From NCBI GenBank assembly GCA_964564695.1, contig CAZMCC010000053.1, positions 1 through 26,410 of the forward strand: a stretch of DNA of 26,410 bases, given 5' to 3'. Under the pieces are notes generated by a model. That model was given only the letters and a program-made list of their open reading frames with translations, made no database searches and had not been told where the DNA came from. The translations under genes and the position numbers were made by a program. This stretch comes from CAZMCC01 sp964564695 (lineage in GTDB: Bacteria; Planctomycetota; Phycisphaerae; Phycisphaerales; UBA1924). Below are positions 14,726-23,489 of the stretch, one piece after another; position 1 is the first letter of the stretch, and each line of letters starts with the position of its first letter.

Positions 14726-15318
14726 GCCTGCCTGCGACGCCGCGGCTGGCGGTCATGTTGTCGGGGACCGGGCGGACGCTCGAATACCTGCTGGAGGCGG
14801 CGAAGGGTGGGGGGGCGGGCGTGCTTGGGGCGCCGATCGTGTACGTGATCGCGTCGAAGGAGTGCCGTGGGGCGGAGGTCGCAAGGGCGGCGGGGGTGGC
14901 GACGGACGTGATCAAGGGGCGGATTCCGGCGCAGGTGCTGGAGGCGAACCTGCGCGAGCACGGCGTGACGCACGTGGCGCTGGCGGGGTACTTGTGCTTG
15001 ATCGATCTGCCGGCGGCGTATCGGGGGCGGATGGTGAACATTCACCCGGCGCTGCTGCCGCGGCATGGGGGCAAGGGGATGTACGGGCATCACGTGCACG
15101 AGGCGGTGATCCGCGCGGGGGAGCGCGAGAGCGGGTGCACGGTGCACGTGGTGGACGAGCGGTATGACGAGGGGGACGTGTTGGCGCAGGCGCGGTGCGC
15201 GGTGATGCCGGGGGATACGCCGGAGGAGTTGGCGAAGAGGGTGTTTGCGCTGGAGCGGGAGACGTATCCGGGGGCGATCCGGGAGTGGATCGAGGTGTCG
15301 AGGGCGGCCGGGGAGTAG
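14722..15318 (+). CDS. purN: Phosphoribosylglycinamide formyltransferase
   Basis: 198 aa; transfers a formyl group from 10-formyl-tetrahydrofolate to GAR in de novo purine synthesis. The N-terminal phosphate-binding loop is LSGTGRTLEYLLEA (usual form SGxGxNLQ). The active site shows Asn106 and His108 in NIHPALLP, the same numbers as in E. coli PurN, and an Asp in DERYDEGDVL corresponding to the catalytic Asp144. HHVHEAVI and ESGCTVHVVDE follow the family pattern. Length is slightly below the usual 210. It starts inside the STAS stop (ATGA overlap) and ends 13 nt from the convergent ATPase-TPR gene; no other purine genes are nearby. Confidence 0.94.
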   Translation: MSLPATPRLAVMLSGTGRTLEYLLEAAKGGGAGVLGAPIVYVIASKECRGAEVARAAGVATDVIKGRIPAQVLEANLREHGVTHVALAGYLCLIDLPAAYRGRMVNIHPALLPRHGGKGMYGHHVHEAVIRAGERESGCTVHVVDERYDEGDVLAQARCAVMPGDTPEELAKRVFALERETYPGAIREWIEVSRAAGE

Positions 15319-15331
15319 CGTGATCGGCTCG

Positions 15332-17874
15332 TTACTCGGGCGGGGCCGGGGGGCGCAGCCGCGCGGCCACCTGACGTGTCTGTTCGAGCACGCCACGCCG
15401 CTCGGCCACCCGCGCGTAACCGGGGGCGGCGCGTTCGCCACGGTCGAGCCATGTGCGTGCCTGGGCGATCGTGCGATCGCTGGTCTCAAAGCGATTCATA
15501 GCGGCGAGCACGAGTGCACGACGGCACAACGGGTACACCACGTCCAAGCACGCGTCGGGGGTCGGGAAAGCCTTTGCCAGAGTCTCGAGCAGGGCTGCAC
15601 TGTCGGCGAACGAAGATTCGGCTTCGCCCATGAGCCGGTCACTCTCTTCCGGATCCAATCCCGTCACCGAGATCTTTCCTATCTGGTTGAGGGTCGCGTC
15701 GCCGACCCTGTCGAGCGACACGGAGAGGTCGCGTCGTGCCTCGGGGNNNNNNNNNNNNNNNNNNNNNNNNNNNNNNNNNNNNNNNNNNNNNNNNNNNNNN
15801 NNNNNNNNNNNNNNNNNNNNNNNNNNNNNNNNNNNNNNNNNNNNNNGAGCGACACGGAGAGGTCGCGTCGTGCCTCGGGGGTCTTGAGCTCGTCGGCGAG
15901 CGCTCGGCTGATCTGGAGGCTTTCGCGGTAGAGGATCAGGGCGGCGTCGTGATCCCCGGTGGCCCGGGCGGTCGCGTCGCCGACGTTGTTGAGCGACAAG
16001 GAGAGGTCGCGTCGTGCCTCGGGGGTCTTGAGCTCGTCGGCGAGTCGGCGAGCGGACACCACCATCCCTCGTGCCCAGTGCAGTGCCGCAATGGCGTTCC
16101 CGGCCGTGACGAATGCTCGGGCGACGGCGTCTTGCAACCACAGTTCCAGCGTAGATGACGGGTACACACCGTCGGTCGGCGCGGCCGCGAGTAGTTCGGA
16201 TGCGGTGCGCGCCGCCTGCTCCCACAATCCCTCGGCATGGTCGATCGCGACCGCGAGCGCCGTGGCCATCGACCAGGCGGCGTTCTCGGGACCGTTCATG
16301 TCGACCGGCCCGGACGGGCGCAGAAGTGCGCGGGCCATGAGGAGCAGGTCGCGGCGCTCTTCGGCGGCGAGTGCTTCAAAGGCGAGCCGCGTCGTGGGGA
16401 CTCGCACGTCCACCGCCTCTCGGAGCAGGGCGCGGAGCGCGGCGGTCACGGCTGCGTGCACGGTCGGGCGGTCACTCAGGCGTTTGAGGGCGATGGTGCG
16501 GTAGGCGGATTGGCGGAAGATGCTCAGGTTCGAGTCCGGCTCGTGGCGGACCATCGCGGCGGGGTGCTCGGCACACTTGAGAGCCGCCTCTACCGCGGCG
16601 TCGTTGGGGATGCTTTTTCCACTGGCGCGGAGGCGGGCGGCGACGGCGAGGGTGAGCGTGCGGAGGAACCGCATGCCCTGCACGCTGCTCCAACCGAGCA
16701 CGCTCTTGATGTCGTCGTGGAGAGCGACGAAGCGCAGGCGGTACAGCTCGTCCTCGAGGTCCGGACGACGCAGCAGGGCGAGGCCATCGTCGTTCAGGCC
16801 GCGTCGAATATCGGCGCCGTGAAAGAAGTCGGTCTCGCGCTCAAACTGGACGATGAGGTTGTGGAGCAGGAGCGGGTTGCCGCCGACCTTGTGGTCGATC
16901 TCGGCGACTTGTTGCGACGTGAGGCCCGGGAAGGCAGCTCGAAGCAGCGCGGGAAGGCCGTTGACGGTTTGCACGGGGTGGAGCACGCAGCGAAGATTCC
17001 GGACGCCCGTGCTGAGGGACTCCCACGCATGGCGGAGATTCGTCGGTACGCCGACAATGCCCGCGGGGTCCGGCTCGCGCTCGCGCCAGGGCTGCTCCCA
17101 GTGGGCGACGATGACCAGCAGCGGCCAACGCTCCGCGGCGGCGCGGGCGAGGGTGCGCATGAGCACACTCACGGTGATCGGGTCGGCCCACTGGGCGTCG
17201 TCAAGGAACCAGATGACCGGAACGCCGGGCCTAATCGCAAAGACCTGGGCGAGGGCGCTAACGAGCGACTCGCCCGCGTCGAGGCGTGCCTCGTGCTCCT
17301 GCTCGGAGGGGGACGAGGCGGATCGGCGGCGCAGATCGCGTTCCTTGGCCCCGAATTCGGCGGCGGCCTGAAGGTCGTTCAGCGCGCTGATGACGCCGAA
17401 GCTGACGAGGTTGGCGACGGCTCCGGCCGCCGCGCGGGCGGCGGTGACTTTGAGTTTCAGGCGTTCGGCCTCGGCAAAGAGGCGGTCGATGTGCGGGGCG
17501 AGCTTGGACCAGTAGGTGAGCAAAGCGCAGCCCGACTCCATGACGTTTCGTTCGCCGGGGTCGTCCCAGCGAACGCCCCACCAGAGCCAGGGCATGGCGG
17601 GGCGCTGGACCGATCCGGCGTGATCGGGCATGGGGGGGTTGACGTCGAGCGTGTCTGCGCCGGGAGGAAAGGCGTCCGGCCAGTACCCGGACCGATCGTG
17701 CTCGCGTTGGCTCAGCCGGCGGTAGAACTCGTGGGCGAGTCGGGTTTTGCCCAGGCCGCTGTCGCCGAGCAACATGACCAGGTGCGGCGTGCCCGCTTTG
17801 GCGGCTTCCCAGCAGCGCATCAGCGCGGCAAGGTCGTTCTCCCGGCCGACGTACATTTCGCGCCAATTGGCCAC
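15332..17874 (-). CDS. AAA ATPase (AAA_16 type) with near-identical TPR repeats, interrupted by an assembly gap
   Basis: One gene, read from GTG at 17874 (or ATG at 17856), split by 100 N at 15747-15846; the frames on the two sides differ only because the gap length is arbitrary. Residues 8-60 start the NTPase (YVGRENDLAAL, Walker A GDSGLGKT at 37-44); VIWFLDDAQWADP at about 218-228 is Walker B, and GGNPLLLHNLI is a sensor-like motif. This is the large regulatory ATPase layout used in signalling and transcriptional regulators. A helical region follows, then 48-residue TPR-like units containing ADELKTPEARRDLS and TGDHDAALILYRESL, and a C-terminal helical end (ALLETLAKAFPTPDACLDVV). No DNA-binding or effector domain is visible. 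Function unknown. Confidence 0.85.
15704..16052 (-). repeat. Tandem 144-bp TPR-coding repeat
   Basis: Units encode about 48 residues (LADELKTPEARRDLS, then NNVGDATARATGDHDA and ALILYRESLQIS). One full unit and parts of two more are visible. An identical 34-nt block lies on both sides of the gap (15713-15746 and 15847-15880), so the true copy number is not determined. Confidence 0.8.
15747..15846. other. Assembly gap of 100 N
   Basis: Exactly 100 N, the conventional placeholder for a scaffold gap of unknown size. It lies within the tandem repeats of the ATPase-TPR gene, where short reads cannot be placed uniquely. Confidence 0.98.
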
Positions 17875-17986
17875 GGCGGGATACTAATCTCGCGTCGTCC
17901 TTACGTCCACATCATGTTGCGAGACGGCGGTCGCCGGAGCGGCCACCTTGCCGCGAAGGGCAAGGCGCTGACCTGAGAGGTCGAGT

Positions 17987-18505
17987 TCAACCCTGCATGC
18001 TGATCGAAGATCGCTGGGGCGTTCCACCCGTCGCGCCGGCGCCGACGGCGACGGGCTTGGCGGCGACGGGGGTCGGGGTGACGCCGCCCGCCCCCCCAAG
18101 CTTGTCGGCGGCGAGCTTGTCCATGAGCAGGACCCAGGTCTGCTTCTCGTAGTCGAGGAGCTCGATGACCTCGTCGGCCTTGGCGGCGTCCTTCTCCATG
18201 CTCGCCTCGGTGAGGTGGACGTAGAGGAAGGTGTAGAGGGCGGTGACGCGCTGGCAGAGCTCGGGGTCGACCTCGGGGCGCATCGAGTTCATGAGCTCGA
18301 TGATGATGTTGCGGCACTTGGTGAAGCCGTCGTAGCTGGCCTCGAAGTTCTTCTGGGCCAGCCCCTCGCGTCCGGCTTTGGCGAAGCGGACGGCGCCCTC
18401 GAGGAGCATGAGCCGCAGCTGCTCGGGGCTCGCGGTGAGGACGCGGGTGCGGAGGTAGGCGTTGACGCCCTGGGAGCCGCTGTTGGTGGGGGGGTTGTGG
18501 GCCAT
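17987..18505 (-). CDS. fliS: Flagellar export chaperone FliS
   Basis: 172 aa. The first about 130 residues match the four-helix FliS bundle: VNAYLRTRVLTASPEQLRLM, LLEGAVRFAKAGREGL, FTKCRNIIIELMNSMRPEVD and LYTFLYVHLTEASMEKDAAK. FliS binds the C-terminus of flagellin in the cytoplasm and prevents early polymerisation before export. The remaining about 40 residues form a Gly/Ala/Pro/Thr-rich tail, making it longer than the usual 125-135. It follows fliD on the same strand after 77 nt, the common fliD-fliS order, so an operon is likely. Confidence 0.92.
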   Translation of the reverse strand: MAHNPPTNSGSQGVNAYLRTRVLTASPEQLRLMLLEGAVRFAKAGREGLAQKNFEASYDGFTKCRNIIIELMNSMRPEVDPELCQRVTALYTFLYVHLTEASMEKDAAKADEVIELLDYEKQTWVLLMDKLAADKLGGAGGVTPTPVAAKPVAVGAGATGGTPQRSSISMQG

Positions 18506-18582
18506 GCTCAGGAGATATCGGCAGGAGCGTTGCGCGAATTCAGGCCGGAAACACCCGTCAGATCGGGGTATGACGCGCGGAA

Positions 18583-21417
18583 TCAGCGCCTGATGCTGGA
18601 GAGGGCGCCGCTCTGGCTCTGGAGCTGCCCGATGGCCTTCTCCATCGTGAGGAACTGGCGCTGGAGGATGGTCCGGCGCTGCTGGAGCCGGGAGTCGAGC
18701 TGGCTGGTGCGGTCGTCGGCGAGCTTGATCTGGTCCTGGATCGTGCGGTCGACGCGGGCGAAGATGCCGGTGGTGGACGCGGTGTACCGCTCGGCGAGGC
18801 GTCCCACGATTTCGGCGACGCCCAGGGAGCTGAACTTCGGCTCGGTCTGGCCGCCGACCACGCGCACGCCGGGGGCGATCTCGGTGGTGGTGTCGGTGAT
18901 CTGCACGCGGGCGGCGAAGAGCTGCTCGACGCCGGCGGGGTCGGTCGAGAGCGCGGCGCGGAGGCGGTCGGAGTTGATGCTGAGCTCGCCGTTGCCGGTC
19001 ACGCTGACGCCGACGGCGGAGAGGACCTGGTAGGGGCCGGTGACGCCGGAGGCCTTGGCGTTGACGGCGCCGTAGAGGGCGGTGCGAAGGACCTGGGCGG
19101 TGGAGTCGCCCAAGAGGGCGCCGCGCCGGTCGGTCTCCTTGTCGTAGGCGGTGGCGCTCGCGATCTTGCGGACGAGGGTGTTGAAGGAGTCGACGAAGCC
19201 CTTGACGCCGGCCTCGATGGCGGCGGTGTCCTGCGTGACGTTGATGGTGACGGGGTCTTCGCTGGCGGCGATGGCGTTGATCTGGACGCCCGAGACGATG
19301 CCGTCGAAGGTGTTGGTGCCGCTGGAGAGGAGCACGCCCTTGGCGGGGTCGCCGGCGCCGAGGATGATGCGGGCGTCCTGGCCTCGTGCGAGCGAGGTGA
19401 GGCCGAGGTCGAGGGCGCCGGTGTCGATGGTGAACTCGCCGCCGGCGCCGGAGGACTCGCTGGTGAGGGTGACGCGGTAGGGGGTGGCGCCCGAGCCGTC
19501 GTTGATGACGGAGGCGCGGACGCCGGCGCGGGCGGCGTTGATCTTGGTGAGGGCGGTGTCGAGGGTGTCCTGGGCGGTGATCGAGATCTTCTTCTCGAAG
19601 GACCCGATCACTTTGTTCTCGACGCCGGTGGCGGTGGCCTCGCCGACGAGGCCGAGCGAGCGGGCGACGACGCCGGTGGAGTCGCGGACGGCGATCTTGA
19701 CCGAGCCGTTGATGCCGGAGTTTTCTTCGATGGCGATGCCGTCGCCGTTGTCGTTGACGCGGGCGGTGATGTCGAGGCCGCGGCTGTTGATGAGGGAGAC
19801 GAGGTCGGCGATGGTCTTCTGGGATTCACCGACGGTGACGGACTGGACCTTGCCGGTGGAGTCGGTGATCTCGAAGGTGCCCGAGCCGATGCCGAGGTTG
19901 TTGTTGAGGGAGGCGAGGGTGGTCGCGCTCGAGATGTAGCGTTTCTGAATGCGGGCGCCGGTGAAGGAGGCCGTTTCCGCGCCCGGGCCGTCTGTGGCGA
20001 TGCCCAGGGCGGTGGCGGCGTCGCCGAGGATCCTGAGGGGCGACGCCGTGTCGCCGGTCGTGTCGGCAATCTTCAGGGCCGTGCCGCCGGAGTTGAGGGT
20101 GGCGGTGATGGTGCCCGAGGTCTGTGCGCTGATGGCGGCGATCGCGTCGGTGAGCGAGGCGTCGGGGTCGAGAGTAACGGTGAAGCTGGTGCCGGCGCGG
20201 TTCGTGATGCTGATGCCCGTGCCGCCCAGCCCGCTCCCGCCCGCGACACTCGATAGCAGCGCGGAGTTGAGGGCGGAGACGACGCGCTTGCCGACGATCT
20301 CGTCTCCGGCGCCCGAGGCGGCGCCGACAATGCGGAGGTCGGCGGCGGCGCCCTTGCTGTCGACGACCTCGAAGGTGGACGAGCCGGTGGTGTTGTCGAG
20401 GAGGCGCAGGCCGGTGCCGGTGGAGTTGATGGAGGCGGTGACCTTGCCGGAAGACTGGGAGTTGATTCGGGAGATGACGCCGGCGAGGTCGCTGACGGCG
20501 GCGGCGGTGAGCTTGCCCTCGGCGTCGTAGATGTTGCCGATGTCGATGGCGTTCAGGGTGCCGTCGCGTGTGGTGATGCTGAAGTCGTTGGTGCCGGTGC
20601 CGGCGGCGGTGTTGAGGCGGACGCCGGTGCGGTCGTTGAGTGAGGCGAGGGTGGTGGTGCCCGAGACATAGAGGACCGAGGAGCCGGTGAGCGCGCCGCC
20701 GGGGCCGACGGTGGAGGCCTGGCCGGCGATGCCGAGGCTGGTGGCGGTGGTGTACCCGGAGACGTCGGCGACGGTGAGGCGGCCGGTGCCGGCGCTGGCG
20801 GTGTCGGTGAGGACGAGGCGGTTGCCGTCGGCCTTGGCGGTGACGCGCGCGTCGGACTGGGAGTTGATGGCGTCGATGACCTCGCTGAGGTGGGTGACGC
20901 GGGAGAGGTCGATGGTCGCTTCGTCGCCGCCGGAGTCGGTGATGCGGATCTTGCCGCGGGAGATGCCGGCGCCGCCGTTGAGCTCGGTGAGGGGCGTGTC
21001 GCGGTCGAGGCGTGCGGCGGCGGGCTCGAAGACGATGTCGGTGGCGCCGATGGCGGTGGCATTGCGATCGGCGAAGCCGCGGGTGAGGAGCTGCTGGGTG
21101 GAGACGACGCGGTCGACGTTGAAGGTGTAGGTGCCGGGGGTGGCGCCGGCGCGGGCGGAGGCGGTGAGGGCGTCGGTGTCGGAGCTGACGGCCTTGGCGG
21201 TCTGGAAGGTCTTGCTGGTGCGGAACTTGGTGGACGCGGCGGCCAGGTTGGACATCGCGGACTTGAGATCGATGAAGACGGCCTGGCGGCTCTTGAGCTC
21301 GACGGTTCGGCGCTGGCTGATGACCTTGGTGCGGCCCTCGACCGCGAGGAGCTGGTTGATGATGGACTGGCTGTCGATGCCGCTGAAGAGGCCGACGCCT
21401 GAGGTGATTCCGCTCAT
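18583..21417 (-). CDS. fliD: Flagellar hook-associated protein 2 (filament cap), enlarged
   Basis: 944 aa from the ATG at 21417 (MSGITSGVGLFSGIDSQSII), with GGGAG-like sequence 7 nt upstream; the longer open frame from 21762 passes through non-coding sequence. Residues 1-100 are the FliD N-domain (SIINQLLAVEGRTKVISQRR). About 130-690 contain repeated flagellin-IN-like units (TLASLNDRTGVRL, ISITNRAGTSFTVTL, TLASLNNNLGIGSG, TLDTALTKINAARAGV) separated by Ser/Thr/Gly-rich strands. About 690-944 is the C-domain (VKGFVDSFNTLVRKIASAT, LLGDSTAQVLRTAL, ending in a coiled coil with LQQRRTILQRQFLTMEKAI). FliD caps the growing filament outside the cell and inserts flagellin. E. coli FliD has 468 residues, so this one has roughly doubled through its surface domains. 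fliS follows. Confidence 0.93.
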   Translation of the reverse strand: MSGITSGVGLFSGIDSQSIINQLLAVEGRTKVISQRRTVELKSRQAVFIDLKSAMSNLAAASTKFRTSKTFQTAKAVSSDTDALTASARAGATPGTYTFNVDRVVSTQQLLTRGFADRNATAIGATDIVFEPAAARLDRDTPLTELNGGAGISRGKIRITDSGGDEATIDLSRVTHLSEVIDAINSQSDARVTAKADGNRLVLTDTASAGTGRLTVADVSGYTTATSLGIAGQASTVGPGGALTGSSVLYVSGTTTLASLNDRTGVRLNTAAGTGTNDFSITTRDGTLNAIDIGNIYDAEGKLTAAAVSDLAGVISRINSQSSGKVTASINSTGTGLRLLDNTTGSSTFEVVDSKGAAADLRIVGAASGAGDEIVGKRVVSALNSALLSSVAGGSGLGGTGISITNRAGTSFTVTLDPDASLTDAIAAISAQTSGTITATLNSGGTALKIADTTGDTASPLRILGDAATALGIATDGPGAETASFTGARIQKRYISSATTLASLNNNLGIGSGTFEITDSTGKVQSVTVGESQKTIADLVSLINSRGLDITARVNDNGDGIAIEENSGINGSVKIAVRDSTGVVARSLGLVGEATATGVENKVIGSFEKKISITAQDTLDTALTKINAARAGVRASVINDGSGATPYRVTLTSESSGAGGEFTIDTGALDLGLTSLARGQDARIILGAGDPAKGVLLSSGTNTFDGIVSGVQINAIAASEDPVTINVTQDTAAIEAGVKGFVDSFNTLVRKIASATAYDKETDRRGALLGDSTAQVLRTALYGAVNAKASGVTGPYQVLSAVGVSVTGNGELSINSDRLRAALSTDPAGVEQLFAARVQITDTTTEIAPGVRVVGGQTEPKFSSLGVAEIVGRLAERYTASTTGIFARVDRTIQDQIKLADDRTSQLDSRLQQRRTILQRQFLTMEKAIGQLQSQSGALSSIRR

Positions 21418-21691
21418 GGACCGACTCCCGGTTCTGCGCGGCGACTGAGCGCCGTGCGTACTGCGCGGGGCGCAGTTTTGGCGCACAAGGCCGCGTGCTT
21501 TTGCAGGACGCAAACCCTGTGCCCGGACTTGGGCGCGAGGTGGGGCTCGCGCCGGGACCCGGAGTGGGTATCGGCCGGATTGGAGGAGGGGTTCGACCCG
21601 GGATGGGGATCGGTCCGATATCAGGGCGGAATGGTCGGTACCATCGGCCGGGAAGGCACTGGGGATCGGACACTGGGCACTGGAGGGGGCA

Positions 21692-22339
21692 ATGGGGAAT
21701 GGGCAATTGGCTATGGCTGAAGCAATCGGCACGGCGGGTGATGGGTTGAAACCGGCGAGCACGGCGGCGCGGGCGCTCGCATCGGCGGCGGCCGGGGGCG
21801 TGATGGCGACGTGCGCCGTCGGGATCTACCTGGGGCTTGCGGGCGCGGGGCACACGGCGTGGTTCGTGGCGGCGTTTGAGGTCGTGGCGCTCGTGGGCGC
21901 GCTGTTCGCGCTGGGCGTGGGGTTGGGGAAGTTCGCGTGGGCGCCGGGGCTGGCGCTCTTGTGCGTCGCGGGCGCGGTGGGGGCGGGGACGTTTCTGGCG
22001 CACATCGGGTCGGGGCGGCAGGTGCTGCCGTCGTGGTTCCTGGTGGCGCGGGGCGGGCTCACGCTGGCGCTGGTGGCGGCGGCGGCGCTCTCGGTGCTGA
22101 GCCGGAACCCGGGTGCTGCGACGAGGTCGCTCGTGCGGGCGGCGATGTTCGGCGTGCCGCTGGTGGCGATCCTGGGCGGGGCGTGGGTGATGCGGAATCA
22201 GGCGCTGGCGCTGCCCGGGGCGGCGAAGTTGGGCGCGGGGTTTGTGGTGTTCCTGATCGTGACGGGGCTGGCGGCGGGGGCCGTGCATTGCGCGATTCGG
22301 GCGTTTGAGGTTTGTGATGAGGATCCGGGGTTGCGGTAG
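21692..22339 (+). CDS. Hypothetical integral membrane protein, about six helices
   Basis: 215 aa from the ATG at 21692, which has GGAGG 5 nt upstream; the ATG at 21713 (MAEAIGTAG) is an alternative, since the upstream part lies in a G-rich low-complexity stretch. Six hydrophobic segments are visible, for example GGVMATCAVGIYLGLAG, FEVVALVGALFALGVGLG, GLALLCVAGAVGAGTFLA, GLTLALVAAAALSVL, MFGVPLVAILGGAWVM and AGFVVFLIVTGLAAGAV. It has no motif I recognise. It is divergent from fliD and convergent with the hydrolase gene, so it is transcribed alone. The coding call rests on length, composition and the regular helix pattern. Confidence 0.65.
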   Translation: MGNGQLAMAEAIGTAGDGLKPASTAARALASAAAGGVMATCAVGIYLGLAGAGHTAWFVAAFEVVALVGALFALGVGLGKFAWAPGLALLCVAGAVGAGTFLAHIGSGRQVLPSWFLVARGGLTLALVAAAALSVLSRNPGAATRSLVRAAMFGVPLVAILGGAWVMRNQALALPGAAKLGAGFVVFLIVTGLAAGAVHCAIRAFEVCDEDPGLR

Positions 22340-22348
22340 CGGGGGCGG

Positions 22349-22433
22349 AAGTGGCAGAGTGACGGAGTGGAAAGTGGCGAAGTGAGGCGGGTCTCCCTGC
22401 GTCACGCGTTGTCACTTGGCCACTCTGCCACTT
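22349..22433. repeat. Inverted repeat between convergent genes
   Basis: AAGTGGCAGAGTG (22349-22361) and CACTCTGCCACTT (22421-22433) are exact reverse complements. Between them lie further partial copies of the CACTTTGCCACT theme. The element fills the 102 nt between two converging genes and could fold in either transcript. From memory, similar CACTCTGCCAC-type repeats are dispersed in planctomycete genomes. Confidence 0.6.
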
Positions 22434-22441
22434 TGCCACTT

Positions 22442-23410
22442 CTACACAGGAAGGTGCTTCAACCACTCCGAGACCGCCTTGACGCACAGATCGCGGTTGG
22501 TGTCGCGCGTCCACAGGTCGAGATGGCCGGCTCCCGGGATGACGGCGAGGGTGGCGCCTGTGCCCGCGGCGGCGGCGATGTCGTGGGCGTCTTCGAGGGG
22601 GCAGACGTTGTCCTGGTCGCCGTGGATGACGAGCATGGGGATGTTGAGCTCGCGCAGGCGGGCGGCCCAGAGGGCGCGGTCGAAGGGGCGCCTTCCTTGG
22701 CCCCAAGGCCAGCGCGGGTCGCGGGCGAAGCGCAGGCCGAGCAGGGCCTGGGCGACGGGGAGGTTGAGGCGCCACGGGATGCCGGCGTTGCGCATGACGT
22801 TGCGGGCCGGGACGATGGGGACGCGGTAGGGGGCTTCGGCGATGACGCCCGCCGGGCGCACCAGCCCGCGGCCGACGGCCTCGATGCTGACGCCGGCGCC
22901 GAGGGAGGAGCCGGCGAGGATGAGGCGTTCGGGCGGGGGGGCGACGCGCTCGACGAGGGCCGCGAGGTCGGCGGACTCGTGGGAGCCGAGGGTGAAGCGG
23001 AGGGAGCGCGGGGATTCGCCGTGGCCGGGGAGGTCCCACGCGACGATGCGCGAGGCGAAGCGGGCGAGGGCGGCGAGGCGCGGGAGGGCGACGACGCGCG
23101 AGTCTCCCCAGCCGTGGGTGAAGATGATGATGGGGCCGTCGGGCGCGAGGCCGGTGATGTCCCAGACGGGGAGCTGTTTGGAGGGGTCGCGGGCGGACTC
23201 GAAGGACCAGGAGTCGTACGCGAGGCCATCCCCCCCCCCGGGCCCGACGGAGCGGAGTTCCTTCGGATCGCCGGGGACGCTGCGTGCGACGGCCCAGGCG
23301 TAGTTGCGGCGCGGCGGGTGGGTGAGGACCCAGGCGCAGTAGGCGACGCTCGCGAGGTAGGCGATGACGAGGCCGAGCGCGAGAGTGAGGAGGAGGCCGG
23401 GGAGGTCCAC
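22442..23410 (-). CDS. Membrane-anchored alpha/beta hydrolase
   Basis: 322 aa from the GTG at 23410 (VDLPGLLLTLALGL); an earlier GTG at 23452 lies inside a hairpin and is less likely. Residues 3-30 form a single N-terminal membrane segment. The hydrolase core has the oxyanion motif FTHGWGDS (about 97-104), AWDLPGHGES, the nucleophile elbow GSSLG with Ser at about 169, the acid strand MLVIHGDQDNVCP and the histidine in PGAGHLDLW, so all three catalytic positions are present. It would hydrolyse an ester, amide or similar bond; the substrate cannot be told. It follows the site-2 protease gene on the same strand after about 80 nt and could be co-transcribed. Confidence 0.87.
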   Translation of the reverse strand: MDLPGLLLTLALGLVIAYLASVAYCAWVLTHPPRRNYAWAVARSVPGDPKELRSVGPGGGDGLAYDSWSFESARDPSKQLPVWDITGLAPDGPIIIFTHGWGDSRVVALPRLAALARFASRIVAWDLPGHGESPRSLRFTLGSHESADLAALVERVAPPPERLILAGSSLGAGVSIEAVGRGLVRPAGVIAEAPYRVPIVPARNVMRNAGIPWRLNLPVAQALLGLRFARDPRWPWGQGRRPFDRALWAARLRELNIPMLVIHGDQDNVCPLEDAHDIAAAAGTGATLAVIPGAGHLDLWTRDTNRDLCVKAVSEWLKHLPV

Positions 23411-23449
23411 GCGGGGGAGCGTAGAGGGCGCGGCGCGCGGAGCGCTCAG

Positions 23450-23477
23450 CACTACCGGCTCAAAGCAGCCGGTAGTG
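23450..23477. repeat. Perfect 11-bp hairpin between the protease and hydrolase genes
   Basis: CACTACCGGCT (23450-23460) and AGCCGGTAGTG (23467-23477) enclose the loop CAAAGC. It starts 13 nt after the protease stop on the minus strand. No T run follows, so it is more likely an mRNA-stabilising or dispersed repeat hairpin than a terminator. Confidence 0.65.
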
Positions 23478-23489
23478 GCACCCGAGCGT

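Noticed and set aside
15704..16052. Possible CRISPR array because of tandem near-identical units
   Set aside because: Units are 144 bp, coding, and lack unique spacers; they translate to TPR-like repeats.
21418..21691. Upstream extension of FliD and a possible short gene in the divergent region
   Set aside because: The stretch is G-rich with GGGCACTGG/GGGAATGGG-type low complexity and encodes no recognisable protein; the FliD motif begins at 21417.
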